In this document: positions 42,689-50,627 of the stretch, piece by piece | Layout: each line of letters opens with the position of its first letter | Numbering within the stretch: position 1 is the first letter of the stretch | IMG/VR virus record: IMGVR_UViG_3300037193_001909 | Coordinates: 1-56,838 of that record | Strand: one strand, 5' to 3' | DNA: 56,838 nucleotides | DNA from: a virus | The notes under the pieces: generated by a model | Told to the model about the DNA's origin: nothing | The model's database searches: none | Seen by the model: the letters and a program-made list of their open reading frames with translations, nothing else | Translations under genes and position numbers: made by a program

Positions 42689-43113
42689 GCGGTCTCCTTC
42701 TTGAAGTGCGGGCACCTGTCGTCCCCTTCCGGGAACGCTGTGTAGTAGTGGGTCAGCATGAGCACGTTGCACATGACGTGGTCGATGTGTAGCTCGCCGC
42801 TGTCGGGATCACGATTCTCGCCGCGCTCGATCGCCGCCAGGTGGCGCTTCAGGCACCCGATCGGCACACTCCACGGCATGCCCTTCGCCCAGTTCCACTT
42901 CGGGTACGGATTGACGGGGCGCGTGGTCGCCTTCTGGAACACGCGCGCGGCGCCTTCGAGGAGGTGCAGCGGGATCATGTCGAGGGCGGGCTTGCCGCTG
43001 TTGAACCGGGCGCCCGTGCCCTTGGCTTCGGAATTGACGTCGCCGACGGCCGGCACCGGCAGCGCCTCGTTCAACTTCTGCGCAGGAGGGGAAAAACGGT
43101 ATCCTTCGGTCAC
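42685..43113 (-). CDS. dATP/dGTP diphosphohydrolase N-terminal-type protein (DUF5664)
   Basis: GTG (43113) starts in a GTGA overlap. The 142 residues show a conserved run: GARFNSGKPALDMIPLHLLE, then WNWAKGMPWSVPIGCLKRHL and a late SGELHIDHVMCNVLMLTHYY. This is the pattern of proteins labelled dATP/dGTP diphosphohydrolase N-terminal. Helical His/Glu/Asp residues suggest a metal site. Such enzymes are found in phage nucleotide-pool cassettes, some of which make 2-aminoadenine DNA. Confidence 0.7.
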   Translation of the reverse strand: MTEGYRFSPPAQKLNEALPVPAVGDVNSEAKGTGARFNSGKPALDMIPLHLLEGAARVFQKATTRPVNPYPKWNWAKGMPWSVPIGCLKRHLAAIERGENRDPDSGELHIDHVMCNVLMLTHYYTAFPEGDDRCPHFKKETA

Positions 43114-43214
43114 GGCTTGGCACCCCCGCAGTAACGCCAGTTGTCGACGACGCAGCGAGCGTCGGGCTTGGGTAGATAGGAACGACGATTGAAAAGCCAG
43201 CGCAGGAATTTCAT
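43110..43214 (-). CDS. small basic protein, 34 aa
   Basis: ATG (43214) overlaps the upstream stop (ATGA), and its own stop overlaps the next GTG (GTGA), which strongly supports translation. The sequence FLRWLFNRRSYLPKPDARC and WRYCGG is basic and aromatic with two cysteines. Not recognised. Confidence 0.55.
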   Translation of the reverse strand: MKFLRWLFNRRSYLPKPDARCVVDNWRYCGGAKP

Positions 43215-43372
43215 TCTTCGCCAACCTCCATGTCGATGTCGAACACGCCCGGGTTGCACTCCGTCACGTTCGTGACCTCGACGTTCGATTTGACACGCTG
43301 TGCGTTGATCCACTGCTGCACGGCCTCGTTCATCTCGGTCTGGTCGATCGTCAATTCGCGTTTGTGTTTCAT
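43211..43372 (-). CDS. small hypothetical protein, 53 aa
   Basis: ATG (43372) and the stop at 43211 each lie in ATGA overlaps with their neighbours. Acidic and mixed alpha/beta (MNEAVQQWINAQRVKSNVEV, then FDIDMEVGEE). Not recognised. Confidence 0.6.
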   Translation of the reverse strand: MKHKRELTIDQTEMNEAVQQWINAQRVKSNVEVTNVTECNPGVFDIDMEVGEE

Positions 43373-44973
43373 GCGTGAAACTCGCCTCCGATGATGTTTG
43401 AAAGGGTTCGCTTGCCGCCCTCGTAGATCCAGCCGTGTGTCTGAAGCCACGACGAAGGCCCTCGGTTGTAGCCTTGGCGGTAGAAGGATGACGTGCCGAC
43501 GCACATGGCGCCCTCGTCGATCCCTGGCGAGTGGACGTGGGCGTACACGCCCTTGACGCCAACGCGCCGCATGTTCTTGATCGAGCCGCGCGCGCCGTTC
43601 GGGCCGTGGTCGCCGTGCTGCCCCGTCTCGATCTTCTCGATCATGAAACTCTCGTCGCGCTCGAGCAGCACGGTGCGCTCCAGCACCTGCGCCGGCAGGA
43701 ACTGCCGCATCCAGTAAGCGAAAGCGCTCGGGGTCGAAGCGTGTCCGTCCACGTACTTCGTGTGCGCGATCTGCATCGCGACGGTCTGGTTGTAGAATTC
43801 CATGTTCGACGGATCGCGCTTCCAGTCGTGGTGCTTGATCCACTGATCGAGGAATTCGTCATGGTTCGACGCCACGACGACGACCTTCGCGTCATCCGGC
43901 AGCCAGGCGTACACTTCCTGCAGCGAATCGGCGGCGCGCTGCACCTCGCTCTTGACGCACAGCCGCCCGGCTTTGAACTGCGCGAGCCACCAGAACGGGT
44001 TGTGCCGCTCGTGATGGTTCACCGACCCGCCGTTGAAGAGGTCGTGCAGCACGAAGTAGCGCGGCTTGAGCAGCGCGCACATCTCCTTCGTGGCGCGCTT
44101 CACCTGCGGATCGGTGGCGTCGCTGTGCCAGTCGCCGCCCACGAGCGCCGCGACGCGCCGGTCTCGCACTGGCTTGCCGCCGGACCAGTCCGCGCCGTAG
44201 AGCGTCGTCATGTCGGAGAACATGCCGGTGTCCCGGTGCGCGTTGAGCTGGCGCATGTGGAACACCTTCCGGCCGTCGAGCTCGACGAGGATGGCGCCCT
44301 GGGTGTGGTGGAACTCGCCGAGCTTACCGGCGCGGGAGTCCGTGTAGTTGGGCACCGTCACGGCGCCGGTCGTCGTGAGAATCTTCGGGAGCTTGCCTTG
44401 CGGCACGGCGACCGTCTTCAGCTGCAGCTTCGGGTGCCCGAAAATGCCGGACTCCGAGTGCGTCAGCGCGTCGAATCCGGTGAGCGGATTCGTGGCCGTG
44501 GGCTGGACCTTGATATCGCCCGCGATGACGAGATTCTGGCCGAGCCGTTTTCTCGTATTCCAGAGATACGGCCGCACGTCCACCGCCCACTCCTCCGCGT
44601 TGGCCTGGCTTGCCGTCCAGCGCGAGGTCGGGTTCTTGTAGCGGTATGGGATGACGATGAGCTCGGCGTTCTTGTCGTTGCACGCCTGCTCGAGCGCGGC
44701 GAGGAACTTCGGGTGGACGGGTGTCGCATTCTGCGCCGCAGTCACGATGAACCGGGTGACGCTGCGACCGATGGTGCGCTTGTAGACGATCTTCTTGACG
44801 CGCTTCGTGCGGCCCGCCTGGTCACGCACGGTCGGAGCGTCCGGGTCCGTGGTTGAGTAGCAGTATGCTCGGTCCCCTCCGCCTTCGCGGCAGATCCAGC
44901 GTTGCCGGCCGCCAGGCGTAGGCGGGTGCTTGCGTAGTGTCTGCCGCTTGCACTTCGGGCAGAGCCGATTCAA
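43369..44973 (-). CDS. metallophosphoesterase with N-terminal zinc ribbon (T5 A1-like candidate)
   Basis: 534 residues. The N-terminus has CPKCKRQTL and later cysteines (WICREGG, YCYS), a zinc ribbon that could bind DNA or RNA. The catalytic part has metallophosphoesterase-type motifs: VGGDWHSD (about 280), VLHDLFNGGSVNHHERHN, VVVASNHDEFLD, and C-terminal GQHGDHGPNGARG and YAHVHSPG. This order resembles the phage A1 family named after the T5 pre-early protein linked to host DNA breakdown. Nuclease or phosphatase activity is inferred. Confidence 0.65.
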   Translation of the reverse strand: MNRLCPKCKRQTLRKHPPTPGGRQRWICREGGGDRAYCYSTTDPDAPTVRDQAGRTKRVKKIVYKRTIGRSVTRFIVTAAQNATPVHPKFLAALEQACNDKNAELIVIPYRYKNPTSRWTASQANAEEWAVDVRPYLWNTRKRLGQNLVIAGDIKVQPTATNPLTGFDALTHSESGIFGHPKLQLKTVAVPQGKLPKILTTTGAVTVPNYTDSRAGKLGEFHHTQGAILVELDGRKVFHMRQLNAHRDTGMFSDMTTLYGADWSGGKPVRDRRVAALVGGDWHSDATDPQVKRATKEMCALLKPRYFVLHDLFNGGSVNHHERHNPFWWLAQFKAGRLCVKSEVQRAADSLQEVYAWLPDDAKVVVVASNHDEFLDQWIKHHDWKRDPSNMEFYNQTVAMQIAHTKYVDGHASTPSAFAYWMRQFLPAQVLERTVLLERDESFMIEKIETGQHGDHGPNGARGSIKNMRRVGVKGVYAHVHSPGIDEGAMCVGTSSFYRQGYNRGPSSWLQTHGWIYEGGKRTLSNIIGGEFHA

Positions 44974-45143
44974 AACAGGGTCTCCCCTTCCGGGATCTCT
45001 TCGCGTTTGACTTGGGTGGCGACCGCACCTTTCAGCGGCCCCAGGAGGCGCTCGACCTTCTTGATGGCCGTCGGCCCGTTCGGCGCCTCGGCATACACCG
45101 GCAGCATCTCGGGGTCTTTCGGCAAGTGAACCTTGAAGTACAT
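44970..45143 (-). CDS. small hypothetical protein, 57 aa
   Basis: ATG (45143) has GGAGG 6 bases upstream; the stop overlaps the phosphoesterase ATG (ATGA). The sequence YFKVHLPKDPEMLPVYAEAP, then VERLLGPLKGAVATQV looks folded. Not recognised. It is the first clear gene downstream of the gene-poor interval. Confidence 0.65.
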   Translation of the reverse strand: MYFKVHLPKDPEMLPVYAEAPNGPTAIKKVERLLGPLKGAVATQVKREEIPEGETLF

Positions 45144-45174
45144 CGGTCCTCCAGAAAATTGGCGCCCTCTGCGT

Positions 45175-45273
45175 TTAATCCCGCCGGCAGATTAGCTCGG
45201 GCGAATCCGAGGGCTCAGACTCACCTTGCGCCAGAGCGCAGCATCCTTTATCGATCGGCCACGTCCACGGCAT
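45175..45273 (-). CDS. possible micro-protein, 32 aa
   Basis: ATG (45273) lies 4 bases after AAGAGG. It encodes MPWTWPIDKGCCALAQGESE and a Cys-containing end (LICRRD). It is the only SD-led frame in the 45.1-45.5 kb interval. Evidence is limited to the SD and size. Confidence 0.35.
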   Translation of the reverse strand: MPWTWPIDKGCCALAQGESEPSDSPELICRRD

Positions 45274-45535
45274 GTAACCTCTTGTTAGTCGAAGCCATGC
45301 TTTTCGACAGTCCGGCATTTAGCAAACGCCCCGGCTTGGGCGATGAAGAGGACAGAGAGGTTGTCCGTTTGACTGCGTGCCCTGCCTCGCGGCGACAGGC
45401 CCGGGATGCTCAACCTCTCCTATTCGATTTGCCCATCTCCTCGGCGGCGGTGCTTCTCCCGGTACTCCGCAGTATCGGCTGAAGCGTCGCCGAGCGGATT
45501 CCCTGCACGGGCCGGGACCGCCGCCGAGGCGGGAC
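45274..45535. other. gene-poor interval in the early arm
   Basis: No convincing gene on either strand; a 61-codon plus-strand frame (45298-45482) has no SD and mixed codon use. GTCGAA (45289-45294) and TTCGAC (45303-45308) form a weak inverted repeat. Such a gap is exceptional in this arm and could hold a promoter, origin or structured RNA, but no specific signal is recognised. Confidence 0.5.
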
Positions 45536-45904
45536 TCAGCGTTCGTCCGCCTCCAAGGGGACGACATTGTCCGCTTCGGCCGCAGGCGCCGCCGTTGCCT
45601 CGCGAGGACCCTCTTGCGAAGGTGCCCCTGCAAGTTGCTCGGCAGCGGCCGGCGTCTGCGGGCGCGAAGACTCTTCGTTGGCGGCACCGCCTTCCTGGAA
45701 CTGCAGGAATTTCTCGACGTCGGCCACCGAGACGAAGAAGGCGAAGTTCGCCAGCGAGTCCCAGTTCAAGACGCGGCGAAACGGCGGGGCGCCCGCGAAT
45801 TCCAAGATCACGTGCTCGCCGGCCTTCGTGGCCGCGAGAACGGTGCCGCGATTCAGGATCCGGTTGCCTGGACCGATCTGCAGAAAATGTTTGAAGCCTA
45901 TCAA
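45536..45904 (-). CDS. hypothetical protein, 122 aa
   Basis: TTG (45904) has AGGAGA 5 bases upstream; no ATG lies nearby. The N-terminal 65 residues are a beta-type domain (RILNRGTVLAATKAGEHVIL, then FAFFVSVADVEKFLQF). The rest is an Ala/Glu/Pro-rich disordered tail ending in acidic residues, as in proteins that bind DNA-handling partners. Not recognised. Confidence 0.65.
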   Translation of the reverse strand: MIGFKHFLQIGPGNRILNRGTVLAATKAGEHVILEFAGAPPFRRVLNWDSLANFAFFVSVADVEKFLQFQEGGAANEESSRPQTPAAAEQLAGAPSQEGPREATAAPAAEADNVVPLEADER

Positions 45905-45952
45905 GGGTCTCTCCTGTTTGGTAGGTAGTGTCTGTGACTAACAGCCCAGCAT

Positions 45953-48598
45953 TTAGTTCCGAAGAAAATCATCTTCTGTTGCAACTACCGACCAAATCTT
46001 CCCGTGGATGGCCTCCGGCTGGGTATCCATACGCATGCCGCCGATCACCCGGCCCACCACGCCGTTCAGCCACATCGCAACCGTCACGGCGTCGATCTTC
46101 GGCGCGCGGCGCCCGTAGGCCTGCTGGCAGGCGGTGGTCAGGATCTGCTTGAGTTCCTGCCGGGCGGTGGTGCTCGCCGCTTGTTCGTCCTCGTCCGCCG
46201 CGAAGCCGTCGTCGAACACGAGTTTCAGGGGCACCGCCCGGTCACCGAATGCGCGCCGCCAGGCAAGGAAAATGGCCTTCAAGTTCGCGAGCTTGTCGTC
46301 CTCGATTGCGATCAGCTTCTGGGTCTCGATGGGGTCCGGCTGCCCGAGCCACACCAGGGGCTCCGCGCACAGGCGCTGCCACTCCCCGAACCCGGCCAAA
46401 GTGCCCGTGGGCACTCGAACGTCCGCGGCGAGATATGACAAAACGATTGTGTAGAGGTCGGAGAGGATCTCGTGCCGGGCGGCCTGCACGTCGCGCACCA
46501 GGGTCGGGCGCTTGAATTGGCGGGTGTGCGGACTTTCCATGTGCGGGTCGAGCCGCACGCGCAGGAACCGGCGCACCAGGTCGTCGGCGATCTTGATGTT
46601 GTTCCCGTTCACGAGGGCGACCTGGGTGCACGGCACGGTCACGACGCGAGACTCACCCAAGACGCGGATCTGCCGCGACTCCTGGGTGAGCACTTGCGCA
46701 AGCGCGATGGAATTGAACGCCTCCCCGTCCACGACGTTGTCGATGACGATGACGGGCAGGCCCGCAAGCTGCACTGAATCGATGGCCTTGTCGACCTCCG
46801 CGCGTCCTGCACTAGCATTTATAACTGCCGATGGGCGGCCAGTGGCCAATACGTGCACGACATCGCAGAAGGTGCTGGCGCCCGAGCCGTAGTCCGGCTT
46901 CGACACTAGCATGCCGGGAGCGTGCGGGATGCTGGCGCGCAGCGCCGCGGTCAGCATAGCGCACACGGCCGAGGAGACATCAAGTGGCGTGTCGAGCGGG
47001 AACTCCTCGAGCCAGCCCAGGATGCGCTTCAAGGCAGCCTCGGCCGCCGCGCGCGTCTTGCCGGGCTCGGGCATGTTCCGCGGCGCCACGATCCAGGCGC
47101 GCAGCTCCCGGTTGTGTCCGCGCGTGGAATTCAGGACGCCCTCATGCAGCACGGGCGTCATTGTGATCCGATCGATGACTATGCCGGGGGACTTGTCAGC
47201 GGATACAAGGAGGGCCTTCGCCACACCGGCCGGACAGTCGACACGAACCAGTGGTACAGGCCCTCCGTCGTCAGGGGGTTTGCCTTTTCGGACGAAGTCA
47301 ATCCGGTGAGCCATGGCGGCAGCGAGACCAGTGGCTTCGTAAGGTACCAGCTCCACGGATTCAACGAGGTTGCCTCCGAAACCTTTCCGATCGCTGCACA
47401 GAACAGGACGAACGAAGCGATTTCCGAATACTGCAACCCCGATCTCTTCAGCACACTGCTCCACCGCAGATCGGGCAGGCTCCACCGCAGTGCCGAGCGG
47501 ACGGCCTGCCGTAAATTTGACCTTGAGACGTTCGGGCGGCTGCTCGGCTTGCGCTTGCTCTTCTTCATCGGTGAGGGGTCCCAGGTCATCGAATTCTTCG
47601 GAGACTTGCTGAGCTCGGAGTTCAGGAAGTACGGCGCAAAACTCGAGCATGGCCTTGTAAGAAGGGAGCGCGGTGACGTCATCGGTAGTGAACTCAGTAT
47701 CCTGCGCTCCAAAGCGGTGAAGTCGCACGAGATCGAAGGCGTTGTGCTGGCCATGTGCTGGGTCCGTATCGTGGAATGAGTGGAGTTTCAGCCCGTCGTC
47801 GAACTCTACCGCACCTTCGGGCCGGCTGCCACGCGTGAATGTCCACCGGCCTTCGATCTCGGTCTTGACGTACGGGAGGTCGAACTTCTCGATGGCCGCA
47901 CCGATGCTGAACGTGCGGCAGAAGAGGCCAATCGGATCGGGCTTGTTGCGCGGGTCGACCTTCTCCCCTTCCAGGTGCTGAACGTCGTGGTCTTTTCGCT
48001 GCGGCCAATTCTTCGGGTCCTGCCAATCGTCCGGCGCGTAGGACGCCAGTACCGCATCGGGGTCTATCCACTCGCCTTTGACATGCCGCGCTTCCCACTC
48101 GAACTCGCGCGCCGGATGCACCGCTGCGAGAAACATCATCTGGGCTGGCGTATCGGACTCCCGCGCCGACTTGTCGATGCCCGCCCGGTCCGCGACCTTG
48201 CGGCTGACTGCTTGGAACTCGTCGTAGTTCACCGGCCTTCGGAGAGGAAACACGAAGCGCCAGCGGATTTTGCCGCCGCCGTGACTCCAGGTCGTATACT
48301 CGACGTGTTCCACTCCCTCGTACGCAGCGCGGATCTCCTCGAGATCGAATTCGTCGATATGGTCGTAGTCGAAGGTGAGCGCGTAGCGCGCGACGAAGTT
48401 CTCGCCGTGGCGGTACGGCGGATCGAACTTGACGGGCGTCGACCAGCCGACGGTCGACTTGTCCGCCGTCACCGGCGGGGGCTTCAGGAACATCGCCGCG
48501 TACTCCTCCCACGTCAGCTCTTTGGTGGAGGTGACGATCGAGAGGTGCGCGTTGTTCTTCCTCGGCTTGCCGGAACCGAAACTAACTACCAGCTTCAG
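45953..48598 (-). CDS. primase-ATPase (AEP-like primase plus AAA-type helicase domain)
   Basis: The start is placed at CTG (48598), 9 bases after AAGGA and 6 bases after the previous stop, giving 881 residues; the first ATG (48493) would drop a well-formed 35-residue N-terminus. The primase part has YALTFDYDHIDEF (acidic metal site) and YTTWSHGGGKIRWRFVFPL, in AEP style. The ATPase part (about 580-730) has KPDYGSGASTF in the Walker A position, VIVIDNV as Walker B, VALVNGNNI as sensor 1 and RRFLRVRL as arginine finger. The P-loop lysine is absent. Confidence 0.75.
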   Translation of the reverse strand: MKLVVSFGSGKPRKNNAHLSIVTSTKELTWEEYAAMFLKPPPVTADKSTVGWSTPVKFDPPYRHGENFVARYALTFDYDHIDEFDLEEIRAAYEGVEHVEYTTWSHGGGKIRWRFVFPLRRPVNYDEFQAVSRKVADRAGIDKSARESDTPAQMMFLAAVHPAREFEWEARHVKGEWIDPDAVLASYAPDDWQDPKNWPQRKDHDVQHLEGEKVDPRNKPDPIGLFCRTFSIGAAIEKFDLPYVKTEIEGRWTFTRGSRPEGAVEFDDGLKLHSFHDTDPAHGQHNAFDLVRLHRFGAQDTEFTTDDVTALPSYKAMLEFCAVLPELRAQQVSEEFDDLGPLTDEEEQAQAEQPPERLKVKFTAGRPLGTAVEPARSAVEQCAEEIGVAVFGNRFVRPVLCSDRKGFGGNLVESVELVPYEATGLAAAMAHRIDFVRKGKPPDDGGPVPLVRVDCPAGVAKALLVSADKSPGIVIDRITMTPVLHEGVLNSTRGHNRELRAWIVAPRNMPEPGKTRAAAEAALKRILGWLEEFPLDTPLDVSSAVCAMLTAALRASIPHAPGMLVSKPDYGSGASTFCDVVHVLATGRPSAVINASAGRAEVDKAIDSVQLAGLPVIVIDNVVDGEAFNSIALAQVLTQESRQIRVLGESRVVTVPCTQVALVNGNNIKIADDLVRRFLRVRLDPHMESPHTRQFKRPTLVRDVQAARHEILSDLYTIVLSYLAADVRVPTGTLAGFGEWQRLCAEPLVWLGQPDPIETQKLIAIEDDKLANLKAIFLAWRRAFGDRAVPLKLVFDDGFAADEDEQAASTTARQELKQILTTACQQAYGRRAPKIDAVTVAMWLNGVVGRVIGGMRMDTQPEAIHGKIWSVVATEDDFLRN

Positions 48599-48604
48599 AC
48601 TTTG

Positions 48605-48799
48605 TTATCCTTGTAGTTCGCCTGCTGCAATGTGCTGGAGACGGGCGTCGAATTCGTTGGCGACCTCGGTGAGTTCCTGCCCGAGCCTGCCGTCCTCCCA
48701 CTCCTCGTCCGCCCGTGCCCTGACCGCCCACGCCAGGGCTTCGAGAGCCTTCGGCGTCAGCGCCAGGGTCACCTGCTCGTAGTACCTACCGGACTTCAT
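48605..48799 (-). CDS. small hypothetical helical protein, 64 aa
   Basis: ATG (48799) overlaps the upstream gene by 14 bases. It begins KSGRYYEQVTLALTPKALEA and continues as a charged helix (DEEWEDGRLGQELTEVANEF). It might contact the primase encoded next. Not recognised. Confidence 0.6.
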   Translation of the reverse strand: MKSGRYYEQVTLALTPKALEALAWAVRARADEEWEDGRLGQELTEVANEFDARLQHIAAGELQG

Positions 48800-49004
48800 C
48801 GGGGCCGACCGGTCGATCGCGCAGCTGATCGCCCCAGAACGTGCCGGTCGTGATCTTCGCGCCGTCATCCACGTACTCGACCACGTAGGTTGGCCGGTTG
48901 AAGCGAGCCTCGCAGATCATCACCCGGCCGCGGTACTGCAGGCCGTACGCGATCACGTACACGTGGTCGCCGGGCGCGAACTCGAACTCAATGACGGCCT
49001 TCAC
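48786..49004 (-). CDS. small beta-rich protein, 72 aa
   Basis: GTG (49004) in GTGA overlap. EFAPGDHVYVIAYGLQYRGR and YVVEYVDDGAKITTGTFW suggest a small SH3/Tudor-like barrel. Not recognised. Confidence 0.6.
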   Translation of the reverse strand: MKAVIEFEFAPGDHVYVIAYGLQYRGRVMICEARFNRPTYVVEYVDDGAKITTGTFWGDQLRDRPVGPDEVR

Positions 49005-49138
49005 CCGCCCCTCCGCGGCGTGAACGACGGCTTCGTGGGCTCGAGTGCCTGGTGCTTGCGGCGAGCGGCATCCTTGCGCGCCGCGCGCCGCTGGTTGAGC
49101 ACGGCCTTGCCTCGCTCGTTGTTGCGGGACTTGCTCAT
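49001..49138 (-). CDS. small basic protein, 45 aa
   Basis: ATG and stop both lie in overlaps with neighbours (ATGA, GTGA). Very Arg/Lys-rich (NQRRAARKDAARRKHQ), so nucleic acid binding is possible. Not recognised. Confidence 0.55.
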   Translation of the reverse strand: MSKSRNNERGKAVLNQRRAARKDAARRKHQALEPTKPSFTPRRGG

Positions 49139-49263
49139 ACGCCGTACCACCGCACCAAGTGCTTCATGACGAACATCGCAGTGGCGAGCACGAGCGGCAC
49201 GCCGAAGGCGATGAACGCCGCTACGCCCAGAACCGCAAGCACGGGCTCAAGTTTCTTGTTCAT
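49135..49263 (-). CDS. single-span membrane micro-protein, 42 aa
   Basis: ATGA overlaps on both sides. One long hydrophobic helix (VLAVLGVAAFIAFGVPLVLA, then TAMFVM) with a short cytosolic N-terminus. Possible early membrane effector; function unknown. Confidence 0.55.
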   Translation of the reverse strand: MNKKLEPVLAVLGVAAFIAFGVPLVLATAMFVMKHLVRWYGV

Positions 49264-50075
49264 TCGACGAACCCCGGGTCCGAGATGACGGTCATGACCG
49301 GCGCGTGCTCGTTGAGCAGGCCCGTCACCCACTTGGTGAGCACTTCGATCTTCACGTCCTTGTTGCGCCGGACGATCGTCAGCCGCTTGCAGCCGAGCGC
49401 GCGCAGGAAGGCGGCGTTGTTCTCGAAGGAGTACGGGTCTGCGTAGAGGCCCTTCGATAAGCCGGCTCGGCGCGGCATCTTGTCGCGCGCCCACGTAGGA
49501 TTGCGCCAGTGCAGCTCTTCGAGTTTCACGTGTTTGTTCGGCGGATGGTTGTAGATGCGCGCGTGGCCTTGGGCGTCGAGTACCAGCCACAGCGTCTCGT
49601 ATAGGCTGTTGGTTTTCGGCGCACCGAAGTCGACGGCGACGCGCTCCAGCATCTTGCGGCGGCTCTCGTTCAGCGCGCGCTCGTACCGCTGGCGCAACGG
49701 GAACTTGCGCCTGAACGCCTCGACGGCGTCCTTGTACGGATCTCCCGCAGGGAGAACAGTGACGCGCAGAACGCTGATCGTCTCGTCCGCGCCGTGAGCC
49801 ACCTCCGCGACTGCGGTCTTGTCGCCCGAGGGGGCGCCCTTGTCGACGAAGACGTACTTGTACGGGATGCGAAGGAACGGCATCGACATTTCGATGTGCG
49901 CGGTCTGACCGGCATACGGCGCGGCGAGCTCGGGCGCCTTCCCGACGAGCCGTTCGCTCTGCGACTTGACGTCCTTTGCTTCGAGCGCGGCGACGCGCTT
50001 GGCGAGCTGTACGAACTGCTGCTCGGTCGGCACGAAGTAGCTTGCACCGGATTCGGCGCTGAGAACTCGAATCAT
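49260..50075 (-). CDS. hypothetical protein, 271 aa
   Basis: ATG (50075) is used (ATGA); the frame is open 33 bases further. The protein starts with a helical leader (VPTEQQFVQLAKRVAALEAK). A domain with KYVFVDKGAPSGDKTAVAEV follows, then a second part with LYETLWLVLDAQGHARIYNH and a late TIVRRNKDVKIEVLTKWVTG. No known motif is visible, and it is the longest unassigned gene of the small-gene region. Confidence 0.7.
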   Translation of the reverse strand: MIRVLSAESGASYFVPTEQQFVQLAKRVAALEAKDVKSQSERLVGKAPELAAPYAGQTAHIEMSMPFLRIPYKYVFVDKGAPSGDKTAVAEVAHGADETISVLRVTVLPAGDPYKDAVEAFRRKFPLRQRYERALNESRRKMLERVAVDFGAPKTNSLYETLWLVLDAQGHARIYNHPPNKHVKLEELHWRNPTWARDKMPRRAGLSKGLYADPYSFENNAAFLRALGCKRLTIVRRNKDVKIEVLTKWVTGLLNEHAPVMTVISDPGFVE

Positions 50076-50254
50076 GACTTTCTCCTGGTCTTGCCCGTAC
50101 CGAGGCACTCAGGGCAACCACTGCCCTGCTTCTCGGTGCGGAGTTTGGTTGATTTGGGCTTGACGGCGACCATCTCGGTCGCGGTGCTGTGCGTGTAACC
50201 GCGGCCGCGGCAGGTGCCGCACTGATCGGGGCGGGCTCGAGCGATATCGGGCAT
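50072..50254 (-). CDS. DnaJ-type zinc-finger micro-protein, 60 aa
   Basis: Two CxxCxGxG units (CGTCRGRGYT near 12 and CPECLGTGK near 47) form one zinc-binding module like the cysteine-rich centre of DnaJ. GGAG lies upstream of the ATG and the stop overlaps the next ATG. It may bind an unfolded protein or nucleic acid. Confidence 0.7.
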   Translation of the reverse strand: MPDIARARPDQCGTCRGRGYTHSTATEMVAVKPKSTKLRTEKQGSGCPECLGTGKTRRKS

Positions 50255-50307
50255 CCGGGACTCCTGGACTAACGGGTCGTGACGGTAGTCAGAGTCGGAT
50301 TACATCG

Positions 50308-50505
50308 TCAAGTTCCGTTGTCCTGCTTGCGAACTGCGTCACGAGAGAAGCCGATTCCCTGGCACGTTCGAGAGCAATACGTGCGCGGATAGAGGTTGAA
50401 CTTACACCGCAAAAACTGGCGAGCGCAGTCCGGATTGGCGCACACGCACCAGACTTTCGTTCCCGTCCTGTGCGCCCTCCACGGATGCGCTCGGCTCGGC
50501 TTCAC
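50308..50505 (-). CDS. small zinc-finger-like protein, 65 aa
   Basis: GTG (50505) in GTGA overlap. Cysteines are paired (WCVCANPDC, then FLRCKFN and YCSRTCQG), suggesting one zinc site like HNH-associated or treble-clef fingers, but no HNH residues follow. Basic overall. Confidence 0.6.
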   Translation of the reverse strand: MKPSRAHPWRAHRTGTKVWCVCANPDCARQFLRCKFNLYPRTYCSRTCQGIGFSRDAVRKQDNGT

Positions 50506-50627
50506 TCGCCGTTCAACCTTCTGACGTACGCCTCCGCAGCAGAAATCAGCTCGGCGGGCACGTCTTCCATGTACGCAAACATCCAGCGGCCCCGCCATCG
50601 GAAGATGAACGGCACCGAGGGACTCAT
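50502..50627 (-). CDS. small hypothetical protein, 41 aa
   Basis: ATG (50627) overlaps the previous stop (ATGA), and its stop overlaps the next GTG (GTGA). It encodes a Trp-rich FIFRWRGRWMFAYMEDVPAE followed by a short helix. Not recognised. Confidence 0.55.
   Translation of the reverse strand: MSPSVPFIFRWRGRWMFAYMEDVPAELISAAEAYVRRLNGE

Noticed and set aside
45298-45482. 61-codon plus-strand frame in the early-arm gap
   Set aside because: No SD, mixed third-base use, wrong orientation for the arm and no recognisable motif.
50280-50315. Promoter with TTGACG as -35 on the minus strand
   Set aside because: The matching -10 (TACCGT) is poor and the -35 overlaps the end of a gene.
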